Origin: Vespa crabro
Lineage: Eukaryota; Arthropoda; Insecta; Hymenoptera; Vespidae
NCBI RefSeq assembly: GCF_910589235.1
Contig: NC_060971.1
Span: 1,322,501-1,386,500, forward strand
DNA: 64,000 nt
Direction of reading: 5' to 3'
Shown here: in pieces, positions 1 through 11,034 of the stretch
How positions within the stretch are numbered: position 1 is the first letter of the stretch
Layout of the letters: every line of letters begins with the position of its first letter
Notes under the pieces: generated by a model
The model's database searches: none
What the model was told of the DNA's origin: nothing
What the model saw: the letters and a program-made list of their open reading frames with translations, nothing else
Program-made: the position numbers and the translations under genes

Positions 1-174
1 ACCGAAAGCTTTTTAGATTCCATTGAACAAGTCTTTTCGAATTTAAAAGCTATCAGGTATCAGGACACGATCTTGGGTATTTGCACGATCATCGTTTTAG
101 TTATTTTCAAGGCAAGATAGATATTTTTAATATATGAGCCGAACTTTTGGAAATTTTGGAATATGAAATTGAGA

Positions 175-227
<53 letters not shown>

Positions 228-1307
228 GGAGAGGGAAAGAGAAATATTTTTAATTACATAAAATGACATTTGATAAGCGATCTTTATGAAAATTAATTTT
301 AATTAAAATGGATTTTGGCTATAAAGAAATTATTTGCTTACGTAAAAGACAAATCCTTTTAATTGAATCAATATTATTAATAATAACAAGTAATTTTTAT
401 AAATATTGATTAAGTTAATTATATATATATTAAATAAATCGTCGTTGTTACCTGAGTAAAAAAAAGAATTTCTTCCAATAAGATATTTTCTTTTCTTTTA
501 TCAATAATAATCTATCAATGATAAATTTCGATAATTCAAATGATAATATTATTTATCGCAATAATACTTAATACATATAAATATATATGTCAAGTATTAA
601 TCGATAATCATAATTATCAAAGATCGTTCTATTTTTATTCTTTTAATATTTTTCTCATAGAACCTACCTGGGAAGCGAAATGGTACTTGGTCGCAAAAAA
701 GTTTATGGGGTTTAACTTTGGCAAGAAATGCTATAGTTGTTGTCACAGGAACCATTATAGCTTATATATGTTCTTCTACTGGAAATGATATATTCAACCT
801 TACAGGTAAAAGAGTGTTTTCAGAGATAGTCATCGCTATCACGGATCTTATTTATTTTTGTATTTCTTTTAACATTTTATGTGATACTTAGGATCAATGG
901 GTAAAACTTTACCACCGTTCAAACCACCACCTTTTTCAACGATATTCAAAAGTAAAACTTATGATTTCGTGGAAATGACAAAGATTATGGGATTCACAAT
1001 CATTTCCATTTCTGTTGTCTCTACTATAGAACATATAGCAATAGCCAAGGCCTTTGGTGAGTTCTTTCAAAACAGATCTAAGAAGTAATATCTTTTTCAA
1101 AAATTATGTATAAAAATTAAATTACTTTAAATTAATTTGTTTAAATATTACTAAAGAAGATTCGCATTAAACTAATGAAAATGTATATATTAGTGTGTGT
1201 TTTATATATATTTTATATACCCATAGAAAAATATTAATAATGATATTAAATAAAACAAAATAATATATATATATTATATATTATATAATATATTATATAT
1301 ATTATAT

Positions 1308-1347
<40 letters not shown>

Positions 1348-2533
1348 TTCTATAAAAATTTAAATTCACATTCTTTTTTCTTCTCTTTTTTTTCTATATT
1401 TTCAGCAAAAGGAAAATCTCTGGACGCAACCCAAGAGATGTTTGCTCTTGGAATCTGCAACATCTTAGGATCTTTCGTGTCGTCGATGCCAGTTACAGGA
1501 TCCTTCACGAGGACAGCTGTCAATCATGCATCAGGTGTAAAGACGCCTTTTGGCGGTCTATTCACAGGTAATTCTTATAAATATAATTATATATTATTTT
1601 CTTTTAAATTTTTATTCAAATTTTCATCATCTTAACTGTTGATTGACATCATTCTTACTTTTTTCTCTTATTTCTTTTTTTTTTGCTGCTTTTCACAGGT
1701 TGTCTGGTCCTGCTCGCTGCAGGATTCTTAACACGTACCTTCCGTTTTATTCCTAAAGCAACATTGGCTGGTGTTATATTATGTGCCATGTATTATATGC
1801 TCGATTTTGGTACTTATATGTTACTATGGCGTGCGAAAAGTAAGTTAAATAAATCACATTATTGTATTAATTGTATTACAATCAATTAATATTATTTAAA
1901 TATTTTTTTTTTAATTTTATATAAATAACTCAATGATATAATTATATTTATTATTATCAGGATGGTGTATGTACAAAAAAAAAAAGAAAAAGAGAAAAGA
2001 AAAATATAATTATAATCAAATTAGATATAAATATAATTATATTATTAAAATTATTTATATTTTATTATTAATATAATATATAGACATGCAAATTTTTTAG
2101 AGGTCGATTTTGTCATTATGATACTGACATTCCTGCCATGCCTTTTCCTTGGCCTTGAAATAGGAATAGCCATTGGTGTAGTTTGTAATTTAGTGACATT
2201 ACTATACTTTTCGGCAAGACCATCCGTCGAAACGAAGATCGAACAGGTCTGTTAAGGGATATGAAAAATTTGTTTATCAATTTTTCTTGTCAATCATATA
2301 CATATACCTATGACTTTCTTTTTTTTTCGTTTTTTTTTTATTTTTATTTCTATTCTTAGAACGACGATCATCGAATTATAACACACATAATTCCTGAAGA
2401 AGCTGTTGCCTTTCCGGCAGCGGAACATCTGCGTGCCAACATAATGAAACTTTCCGAAACAACTCATTGCAATGTTGTATTAGACTGCAGGAATCTTAAG
2501 AGAATTGATGTTACTGTTGCAAAGGTAAGATGA

Positions 2534-2594
<61 letters not shown>

Positions 2595-3443
2595 GTGGTC
2601 CGGAAAATAATGTCGCTTTCTTAAATTATATTCAAACGAATAAATTTTTAACAAGTTTTTATTTTTAATCACAATTAAATATTGACATGCGCAGAAACGA
2701 CATTACTTTCCGATCCCCCTAATATATATATATATATATATACATACATATACATATAATACTCATAATAATAATCCTTAAGTCATTCCGCACATAAATG
2801 CGTCGAAAAGAAAAATATATTGTTTAAGACTATTCACATAATCATCGCTAAAAAAGAAAAAAAAAAGAAATGGAGAGAAAAAAGAATTTTGATGCTGTAA
2901 AATTTTTACCAGGTTGGTTCAATAAAATGAAGATTGTATTTTATATTTAAATAAATGACTAATAATACTTTTACACAGTAATACCATACTAATAAATTAC
3001 TTTTAGTAATATTTTTTAATAGAACTGCATTCTGATATAATTTACAGTGACAATATTTATTTAGATATTTATATAGATATATAATATTTGTTGACTCTGA
3101 CTAAAGTGCACCATTCGTTACATTAGTTCAATTTATACTTGACAAATATTAATCCCATTAATAAGCTAACAAATAATTTTTTTTTCTTTTTGTGAACGGA
3201 TAAAATGAAATAAAAAATTAATTTCTATTAGAAAAAATCAACGCGTAAAATGTCCGGACGTACTATTGTCTTTAATTTTGTTTTATTCCATTTCAGAATA
3301 TTAAATTATTGGCAAACGATCTTTCGTTACGCGGACAAGAAATAATCTACGTTAATTGTTGCAAGAACGTCGAGGATGTCTTAAAGACGATTGCACCGGA
3401 ATTACAGAATGAGTTTCGACAAATTGTCATTGCTAATAGCTGA
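1..3443 (+). CDS. SLC26-family sulfate/anion transporter, SLC26A11-like (3' part, 8 exons)
   Basis: Membrane anion (sulfate/bicarbonate/chloride type) exchanger; only the C-terminal 393 residues lie in the window. Exons I assemble: 1-111, 661-805, 892-1056, 1406-1567, 1699-1839, 2101-2246, 2360-2524, 3297-3443 (TGA 3441-3443). All phases join and the total is exactly 394 codons. Seen: hydrophobic segments such as YQDTILGICTIIVLVIF and LARNAIVVVTGTIIAYI, then the family signature region GSFVSSMPVTGSFTRTAVNH followed by GVKTPFGGLFTG. The last two exons read as a STAS domain (NVVLDCRNLKRIDVT core). All acceptors end in AG with upstream pyrimidines; the first intron has a GC donor (AAG|gcaaga). 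The N-terminal half, start codon and promoter lie upstream of the window. Family assignment is secure; the SLC26A11 subtype (sodium-independent sulfate transporter) is inferred from the ARNALV-like and PVTGSF stretches and the short STAS domain. Confidence 0.9.
112..660 (+). other. GC-AG intron of the SLC26 gene with GA microsatellite
   Basis: The open frame TESFLDSIEQ...IVLVIFK ends at AAG(111), followed by gcaaga, a good GC-type donor, with acceptor tttctcatag at 651-660. Reading on through the donor gives a stop two codons later. A gtatca GT donor at 57-58 is a weaker alternative that would lose a transmembrane segment. A purine (GA)n tract lies at about 172-241. Confidence 0.6.
2360..3443 (+). 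other. STAS domain region of the SLC26 gene (two exons)
   Basis: The exons 2360-2524 and 3297-3443 encode about 103 residues beginning NDDHRIITHIIPEEAVAFPA and ending ...QIVIANS. The NVVLDCRNLKRID stretch matches the beta-strand/loop of STAS domains, which bind nucleotides or partner proteins and control trafficking in this family. The protein ends only a few residues after the predicted last helix, so there is no long cytoplasmic tail or PDZ-binding motif of the sort seen in some other SLC26 members. Confidence 0.75.
2590..2720. mobile_element. mariner-type MITE in the last SLC26 intron
   Basis: A roughly 130-bp element with terminal inverted repeats of about 30 bp. The left end reads AGGTGGTCCGGAAAATAATG and the reverse complement of the right end reads AGGGGGATCGGAAAGTAATG; similarity continues through TGTCG(C)TTTCT. 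Both ends sit in TA-rich sequence, consistent with the TA target of the Tc1/mariner superfamily. There is no coding capacity in the short AT-rich interior, so it is a non-autonomous copy. It interrupts a TA microsatellite that continues on both sides. Confidence 0.7.
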
Positions 3444-3910
3444 TAACAATAGAAGAGTAAACGAGAAACAAGAGAGAACAAGAATCAAAAGAGACATCGA
3501 ACAATCGAGTTTGAAAAATCAATTGCAAAAGGATACGAGTGAAACGATCTAATATAAAATCAATGTTCTCTATTATTCTCAAGTTCTACATCTTGAAAAT
3601 CAAAAACGACGCGATGCACATGGATCGTCGACATTTTCTTCTATTCGTTCTTATTCTTAATTGTTAAAGTGGTTATTAATTTAAAAAAAAAAAAAAGAAA
3701 AAATAAAAAAAATAAAAAAAAAACATTGGTGAAAGAAATGTTTGGTGATTCATTTGGTTGTAAATTAAAATAAAATAACTAATATCAGCTCTGATGCACG
3801 AAGTCTGTGAAATTTCTGAGCTGAACGATAGTACATTCTATTTAAATAATAGAATTAAAATAAATGTATATCAAATATTTTTATACATTTTTTTCTTTTT
3901 TTACCTCCAT
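3444..3910 (+). other. 3' UTR and probable poly(A) region of the SLC26 gene
   Basis: After the TGA there is no further open frame. Overlapping AATAAA hexamers occur at 3702-3707 and 3711-3716 in an A-rich tract, followed by T/G-rich sequence typical of a downstream cleavage element. Other AATAAA-like hexamers follow to about 3920, so the exact cleavage site cannot be fixed by eye. Confidence 0.45.
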
Positions 3911-5014
3911 CCCCAAATAAATTATGTGGAATTGTCATAAAAATAATCTAATAGATTCCTGTCGGTCGAATATGATCATGAATCCATCGATTCGTATTGA
4001 TAGGGAATCCAATTGACCAAATATCACTAAAACACGAACGGCTGAACAGTCCAAAATTGATCCTGTATTATAGCTATAATAATATTCAGCTTCTCCCATA
4101 AAGGAGAAGTTTCATATATGACAGTAAGTATTAATAAATATTTCTCTCTTTTCTCTCCCTTACACACTTATATACATATACAGACAAACCAGATTATTTT
4201 AGCTAAAACAATCGGCTCTTTTAATAGCAAAGACTTTGACCTTCGTTCTAAGTACCGCAATAAAGCTGAGATATAGTTAAGATACCGAGACAATGATAAC
4301 AATTTTATCATACCTTTAAAAGAGTTATTCGGATAAGTATTATTCGTATAGATACATACTATTTTCAAAAGAATTAGAGGTAAAGTTTATCTAAGCAACC
4401 ATTAGCTCGATATTACTTGCAATCGAATGTATGTCATAAAAAAAAATTATACATATTATATCGCAAGTAAATCGATTTATTTATCAATCGAATAGATAAG
4501 GTCGGTAATAACGATCAGCATTGTTTTTATCGACAAAGTAATATAGCCAATACCAAATTCCCGTTTAACTAATCATACAATCAAACAGGAATTTACTATA
4601 CCGATCTAGTAAATTCGATTGATAATAAAACGGATTTATTGTATTGTTCGATATAACTCGGCCGATAACAGTAGAGCGCTGTTTAATAGTTTTTAACTAT
4701 TATTATGTTAATATAGATACTCGTACCAAAGTCATTTCACCATCCCACGAAGCTCATAATTCAACCACAAAATTTTTATTAAAACTCGAGAAGTTTAATT
4801 TATTTTCATGGATTTATGACATATTTACAGAAAATTTGTCATTTTCCGATAAGCAACTAATATCATACACAGGCCTCTTTTGACATAACATTGTTTACAA
4901 TATTTGTTTGATCGATCAATTGAAATATTATAAGCATGCACTTTATGTACATTTGTATTTGTAAATATCTAGAATTTGTCTTTTTACATAGGCTTCCAAA
5001 TGCAAGAACTTTTG
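3911..5014. other. intergenic AT-rich stretch, no gene seen
   Basis: No convincing coding frame on either strand; the short open frames lack conserved-looking composition. A small perfect hairpin (CTTCTCC/GGAGAAG, 4090-4109) is the only local structure noticed. Confidence 0.5.
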
Positions 5015-6297
5015 TATGGGGTGAAGTTTTAAAAAATTATAGATTTGTATTTCTGTAAATAACGCATGTGTATGTAAAAATTGCACTACTATTACAACAA
5101 TAAGTAATATAGAAATGCAAACCTGATCTGTATCTTTGGATACAGACTATAATAATAAAGAAAAATTAAGAATCGAAGATAAATTAAAGACAATGTAAAG
5201 TTGAAGAAACACTCAATAAGTTTCATGTTTGTTACTTGTAATAGGGACAGTTTAACGTAGATTCAAAAATTTATATTTAAAAAATGTGTTTCAAGAGTGC
5301 CTTTAGTCGAATGTTTTGATAGTGGAGTATTTGAAAGAGAAATTTATAGTGATTATGTAAATTGTTCATATTAAAAAGTAAAAAAAAAATTTAATTTACC
5401 AATATCTAGTAATGTTTCATATGATCATTTTACGTACAGAAGCTAACGTAAAAGACAATTTTTCAAATGATATTTTGTAGAGATTGGTTACAGTATTTAT
5501 AAGGCTATGTTATCTGACACATATATCTCTACTTTCAGTATCAATTTGGTTGGACTAAGAGGAACAATTTCGTAGTGAATTTTATAAAAGTGTGTTTGGG
5601 TTGGCATGTTACGGAAATGGAGTAGCAATATATTGATTTATACGTTATACTTACTTATAAATTAAATTTTGCGTTAAACTTAAAAACAACGCAACGTTTA
5701 ACAACGAAATTGGCTTACGGACATTAAGCTTTGTCCAGAACGTAAGTTTTTAGGTAATACAAAGCATTTCTAAATGCCAATAAGATTGTAAACGATGAAG
5801 ATTCGTTCTGGAAGATGTTATACTTCGAAAAGTGAGAAAATTGTCGCAAAAATAAATAAAAACTCTCTTCGAATAAAGATCTAATCGTCGTTTGATAATT
5901 AGATTGATTCTACTAATGAATTGAATTCAAATCGTCAAATTGATTTTAAAAAAATTCTCTTGTAAATGAGTTATTAGCCAATAAAAATATTCCTATGATT
6001 CTACAGCCTCTCTCATATCTCTTTGATTTGAATTTATGCGACTTTTTTCTTGACATAAAAAACAAAAGTTATCCCAAGAAATCTCGTTTTAGAATTGTGA
6101 AAAGCATCCAAAAGATTGTCAACTGAATCAACTGCAAGCAGCTCCAAAGATGAAATTACAGCATTATATCCAAGAATGAGTGCAACGTCTCCGGCGATGT
6201 ACAGCTTCTCAAGAGAACTATTTTAAAGGAGATTTTTCATTAAGTTATATATACAAATTTTTACAAAAGTCTAATTACTTTTTAAACGTACCTCGTA
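5015..6297 (+). mobile_element. decayed mariner transposon (about 1.28 kb, both ends recognisable)
   Basis: The right end, read in reverse complement from 6297, is TACGAGGTACGTTTAAAAAG and the left end from 5015 is TATGGGGTGAAGTTTTAAAA, a clear inverted pair with TA at each border. The enclosed length of 1,283 bp equals that of canonical mariner elements. In the plus-strand 3' part (about 6000-6245) broken frames still resemble the mariner transposase C-terminus: SYLFDLNLCDFFL corresponds to the PYSPDL.P.DFFLF catalytic-region motif, and LQHYIQE.VQRLRRC then QENYFKGD resembles the terminal W..RC......YFEG pattern. Several stops and frameshifts remove any function. The N-terminal DNA-binding part is too degraded for me to read. 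Confidence 0.7.
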
Positions 6298-6625
6298 TTT
6301 GAGTATTGTAAATAGTACAGATCCATTACCAAAAGATTGAATTAATGGTACTCTTGGAAAAAATCTTTTAAATATAGTTGATTCTTTGTTATTTCTTTCA
6401 CATAAACAACAAGCGAATATGAAACCTATGAAATGTTTCTTTGACTGTACAATATCTTTAAAGGCTCTCAACTTATCTTCAATCCTTTCTTTAATACCAT
6501 AAGTCTATATCCAAGAGTACAGACTTGATATGCTTTTCTGTATCCCTTGTTGTAATAGCAATGTAATCCGTGCCATTTTTATATAAACATGCATCATCAA
6601 CAGAATTACAAATCAATAAATTTTT
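6297..6625 (-). pseudogene. FBXO22-like fragment (FIST-C region), frameshifted and cut by mariner
   Basis: On the minus strand, from about 6621, one frame reads VDDACLYKNGTDYIAITT...IKSVLLDI; a frame change near 6500 leads into IKERIEDKLRAFKDIVQSKK, then HFIGFIFACC and FKRFFPRVPLIQSFGNG. This order (GF.FACC, F..FFP.VPL...FGNG) matches the FIST C-terminal domain of F-box only protein 22, an SCF ubiquitin-ligase receptor in which the corresponding segments are GFMFAC, FRKFFPSVPL and FGNGE. Expected small residues are altered and the frame then runs directly into the mariner terminal repeat, so the last part of the protein is absent. No F-box or upstream FIST-N exon was found nearby. Most likely a dead partial copy; a dying single-copy gene cannot be excluded. 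Confidence 0.55.
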
Positions 6626-6878
6626 TACAATTCCATTCTATACAAAAGAAATCTACGAAAAAATTTACAAATATGAATATATAATATTATTTTATAAGTA
6701 TTTAAAATAATATCATTATTTAAAAGATCAATAAGATCAAACAGCCATGTAACAATAATTATCGAAAGAAGGAATACAATGATATTTCATGAATCAATTG
6801 TACCAAAAATATACATACTTTGTAAAAATGAATCATTGTTTCCAAGCAATAAAAAAAGAAACACTTAAACTAGAATTA

Positions 6879-7735
6879 AATGTCAAATATTCTATGATTC
6901 CTTTTTTTACGTCGTCCCAATTTAGAGGGTGTTATTTTCTCTTTTGCTTTTTGTAATACATGATGGCTCCCTTGTTTTTTTTTCTTTTTCTGTTTCATTG
7001 ACTATTTTCATCTATAAATAATTTACATTAGTGACAAATATACTTTTATGTATGTGCGCTCTTATAATGTATAATAATTATTATATATTCTGTCTATATA
7101 TTATAAATGTCTGTTATAATTTTACCTGCAAATCTGTGATGCATTAAAAAAATTTAATCCATTTTAACATTTGTAAATAATAGGAAAGACGTCGTTGCTT
7201 AAATAAAGCAACGAATTAGATTTTATGCCCATTCTCAATAATATTCATCAATATAATAAAATAAAATATTTCAATTGATTGATCATACAAGTAATGACAT
7301 TCTCGTTAAAAGAGACCATTGTATGATTTTAATTGCTTATGGCAAATTTTCTGCAAATATGTTAGAAATCCATGGAAATATATCAAACTTCTCGAGTTTT
7401 AATGTAAAGCATCCTTTTAAATTATGAACTCCGTAGGATAAAGGAATATCCTTGATTCATGCGTCCACAACACTACTAACAGAAAGATAATTACACGATA
7501 ACGCGTATGAAGTTTTATTAATAACAATAATGCTCTTTTGATTGGTCGAATTAATGGTACACTTCCGTAAAACGTGGCAGGAAACTTATCACAAAGGAGA
7601 CCGGAAGAAGAAAGAACGATTTCGATAATCGAAATCTTTCCGTCGTTCAATCGTTTTCTCGTACTGATTGTGCGCTGTTGCAAACAGCGGCCATGTCTCC
7701 AATAGGAGACGAGTGATTCGCCATATTTGTGTCGA
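6879..7735 (-). CDS. possible small basic-protein gene (uncertain, two candidate exons)
   Basis: Minus strand: an ATG in good context (caaatATGGCG, about 7723) opens a 26-codon frame MANHSSPIGDMAAVCNSAQS..., with a candidate GT donor after the TCA codon. Downstream, a minus-strand frame at about 7007-6879 contains GSHHVLQKAKEKITPSKLGR, continues RKKRNHRIFDI and stops at TAA; two possible AG acceptors lie just upstream and one of them keeps phase 0. The residue composition (nuclear-localisation-like RRKKR) looks coding, but no family was recognised and the join is a guess. The competing frame through the same exon gives a different lysine-rich tail. Confidence 0.25.
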
Positions 7736-7739
7736 AAAT

Positions 7740-9511
7740 TTAAATAAATAAATTTTATGAAATACGATATTTTTATTATTTAAGAAGGCATCAAAAATAT
7801 CTCAGACGCAAATAGAACTTAATATTTTCATCTCAATTCACCAATTTTACGATAATGATAAACTTCAATTGTTTCATTAATTTTTTTTTTTTCTTCTTCA
7901 AATATTATCCTATTCTATACTATTAAATGAGAAAGTTTTGCATATCTATGTATAAAAAAAAAATTTGAATGACATTAAATTACAAAAAATTTCTTGTCAG
8001 TTTTCTTTTTTCTTTTTTTTTTTTTTTTTTTTTTGAATAAAAGATTTAATTGAAAGAAGAAAACGAAATAAAAAATTTATATAATCCATGGACCATTTCT
8101 TACCTTTCTTTTTTCTTTCTATTTCTGGAATATTTTCTTTTTCGTCGTTATTTTCTTTTTTCTTTCATTTATTTATTTGCCTACACTTATGAGATTTTTT
8201 TTGTTAACTCACGTAACATGTGCACGTGTACGTCGTTTGTTTTATAACAATCATTTTTCACATAATAATACATATTAAATTGAATAAATTTAAATTAGAA
8301 TTTTTTTTATATAAATCCATCAATAATAAAGTTATATTATTTTTTGAAATTCTAAATTACGATCATTTTTATGAAGCTTTCTAAAAGTCAAACTAGAGGC
8401 ACTTCGATCGGCTCGGATTGCACGAATCAGATTTCTTCTTGAAAGATTACAACCAATGAGAGACTTTCTGGTATCATCAATAATTTTTCATATGCAAATT
8501 AGTAAAATACGTATAACAAGTATTATTTATAAAATAAATCGATAGAAAAAATTGATTTATTTGTTTCCCTTAATTCACTCATTTGCTCTTTAGTATTTAT
8601 ATAAATCAAATATCTTTCTTAAAAATATTTATTAACGAGTTGACCAATCATTTTCGATCTTATATATGTGTTGCGATCTTCTTTCCCCCTCTTCTCCTAA
8701 GTGATTTTCAAATTTCTCAAATATTCCGCTAACTGTCGTCCTTCTCATTAGAGGTAAAGATTTTTTTAAATTTCTTAAGAAACTTATTTTTATTCGTGTT
8801 TTATACTCGTAAATTACAGATAACCATTATATATTTGTAACATCTTTTTCTTTCAATGATCACATTTATATAAGACTTGTCTAGCAAAAGATTAATCTTA
8901 ATTGTGTTAAAAATCGCTTAAAGGGTCAAATTTTTTTTTCTTTCTTAATATCAGAGGGATGAGAGATTAGAAGAGGATTGACAATGGTGCGAGATCTGAA
9001 AATGTTCGTCGAACCAAAGAGGGAATCTAAACTTATTTTCGATATTGCTTTTCCCTTTTCTTTCAACGTGTTTTTTTTTTTTTAGTTTACATATGTATAT
9101 GTATATGTCTATATATATTATATATATGCATGCATATATAATATATATATATACATATATATTCATTCATTTCTTTTTACTAATATACGCGTTAATGACA
9201 ACCTTTTGATAAATTAAAAAAGAAAAAAAAAAAAAAAGAAAAAGAAAAAAAAACATAAAAATAAATAAATAAAAATAAAAAGAAATAAAAAGAAAAAAGG
9301 AGAAATTATTTCTCGAGTTACGTGTTCTTTTTTTCTTCTCTTTTTTTTTTTTTTTCTTTTTTCAAGTTCGTCGTGCAACAATATTTACACTTGTGTCTGA
9401 AAGTTGCATCATTTATCTAATGTAATAACGAAGCAGATTAAAAAAATTCAATTGCCACGCTTATTAATAGTAGCACAGAGAGCGACGAGATAATTATAAA
9501 AAAGATTAAAT

Positions 9512-9580
<69 letters not shown>

Positions 9581-9805
9581 TCGTCATGCGCTACATAAAA
9601 CGATATTGTTTTTTATTATTTTCATATGACTAGAGAGAATCGTGGCAATGGAAAAAAAAAAAAAAAAAAAAAAAGTAAAAAAAAAAAAAGAAAGACAAAA
9701 AATCAAAGCCTGTAGATTAATTGCTTACGATATACGACGTGACAGTCGTCACGTTCCTGACGATGATCGTAATACGAAGTTAATCGATGAACAAACGATC
9801 CCAAG

Positions 9806-9845
<40 letters not shown>

Positions 9846-9947
9846 CCTTTAAATTATCTTTATCATTGGATCTCGTCGGAGTAACTTTTATCTACTATTC
9901 ATAATCATTATCATTATCATTATCATCATCATCATCATCATCATAAC

Positions 9948-10043
<96 letters not shown>

Positions 10044-10338
10044 GATTATCATTATCATTATCATTATTTTATCTTTCCATGTTAGTGTCTGTCCATCCTT
10101 TTAAAAAGCAATTTCGTTTCTTTTCTATAATTTTCTTTTTTCTATAATACGAATTACAAATTTCAACAACTCGATACGCGGGACAAAAATTAACACAAGC
10201 GATTATTTCTGACGAATTCAAATCTAAAAAATCACATCAAAATAGGCCCCTTCGCCACGAGCATAGGCATATTTGATCGTTGATCTCGCGCAAAAATCCT
10301 TTACATTATATTATAATATCGATACTCGGTTAAATAAA
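7740..10338. other. intergenic and repeat-rich stretch, no gene seen
   Basis: Dominated by poly-A/poly-T, (TA)n (about 9513-9568, 9810-9840) and (CAT)n (about 9925-10043). Open frames here consist of translated microsatellite. A slightly less AT-rich patch at 8380-8470 has no readable function. Confidence 0.5.
9901..10070. repeat. (CAT)n microsatellite
   Basis: Nearly uninterrupted CAT triplets for over 100 bp (about 9925-10043), flanked by degenerate TTATCA units, with symmetrical decay on both sides. It lies beyond the likely 3' end of Atg9. Confidence 0.9.
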
Positions 10339-10467
10339 TTTATTTAAACAAAAAAAAAAAAAAAAGAAAAAAAAATGTTCACATAGCTAGAAGAATTAAA
10401 TTTATATAAGGAAAGATACAGAAAGGAAAAGAGAGAGAGATAGATAGATAGATAGATAGACAGAGAG

Positions 10468-10523
<56 letters not shown>

Positions 10524-10770
10524 GAGAGCCGGACTATAATATCTCTATTAACTCTCGATCGACTTACGTCTAGAGCGTATTTTTCTATCATAAAATGAAT
10601 CATGAAATTGTTTACTTTATAAAGAGTCTTAGAGAATAAATCACAAAAAAGATTATATAAAAAAAAAAAAAAAAAAAAAAAATTATATATACCTCACATT
10701 TTATCTAAATTGAGAAGCATGAATTAACTAGAAATTTCCGATGTGAACACGATCATCAGCGACCGTTACG
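10339..10770 (-). other. probable Atg9 3' UTR
   Basis: Runs from the Atg9 stop codon to a minus-strand AATAAA at 10344-10339 followed by a T-rich tract (poly-A on plus is poly-T on minus). It contains a GA/CT microsatellite at about 10425-10528. The signal is plausible but other hexamers exist further on. Confidence 0.4.
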
Positions 10771-10970
10771 CTAGGATTCTCTATTATTTCTTATAGAAGA
10801 ATCTTGATGTAGAAGTAAAGGGGCTCTTTCTTGTCTGACTTCAGGAAGCGTTGCTAATTCTTGGACTGGACTTCGCTGCCACACACTTCTCGTTGCCATT
10901 TCTTGATAGCCTCGCCTACGTACCTAGAATTTGGTGATTTTGCATTCAACATTAAACAGGTGAGAGAAAG

Positions 10971-11034
<64 letters not shown>

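Noticed and set aside
4086..4112. Perfect 7-bp hairpin CTTCTCC/GGAGAAG
   Set aside because: Too short to distinguish from chance and not followed by a T-run or other signal.
7417..7683. 88-residue minus frame near 7.5 kb
   Set aside because: No recognisable motif; it overlaps the more plausible ATG frame at 7723 and has no splice context.
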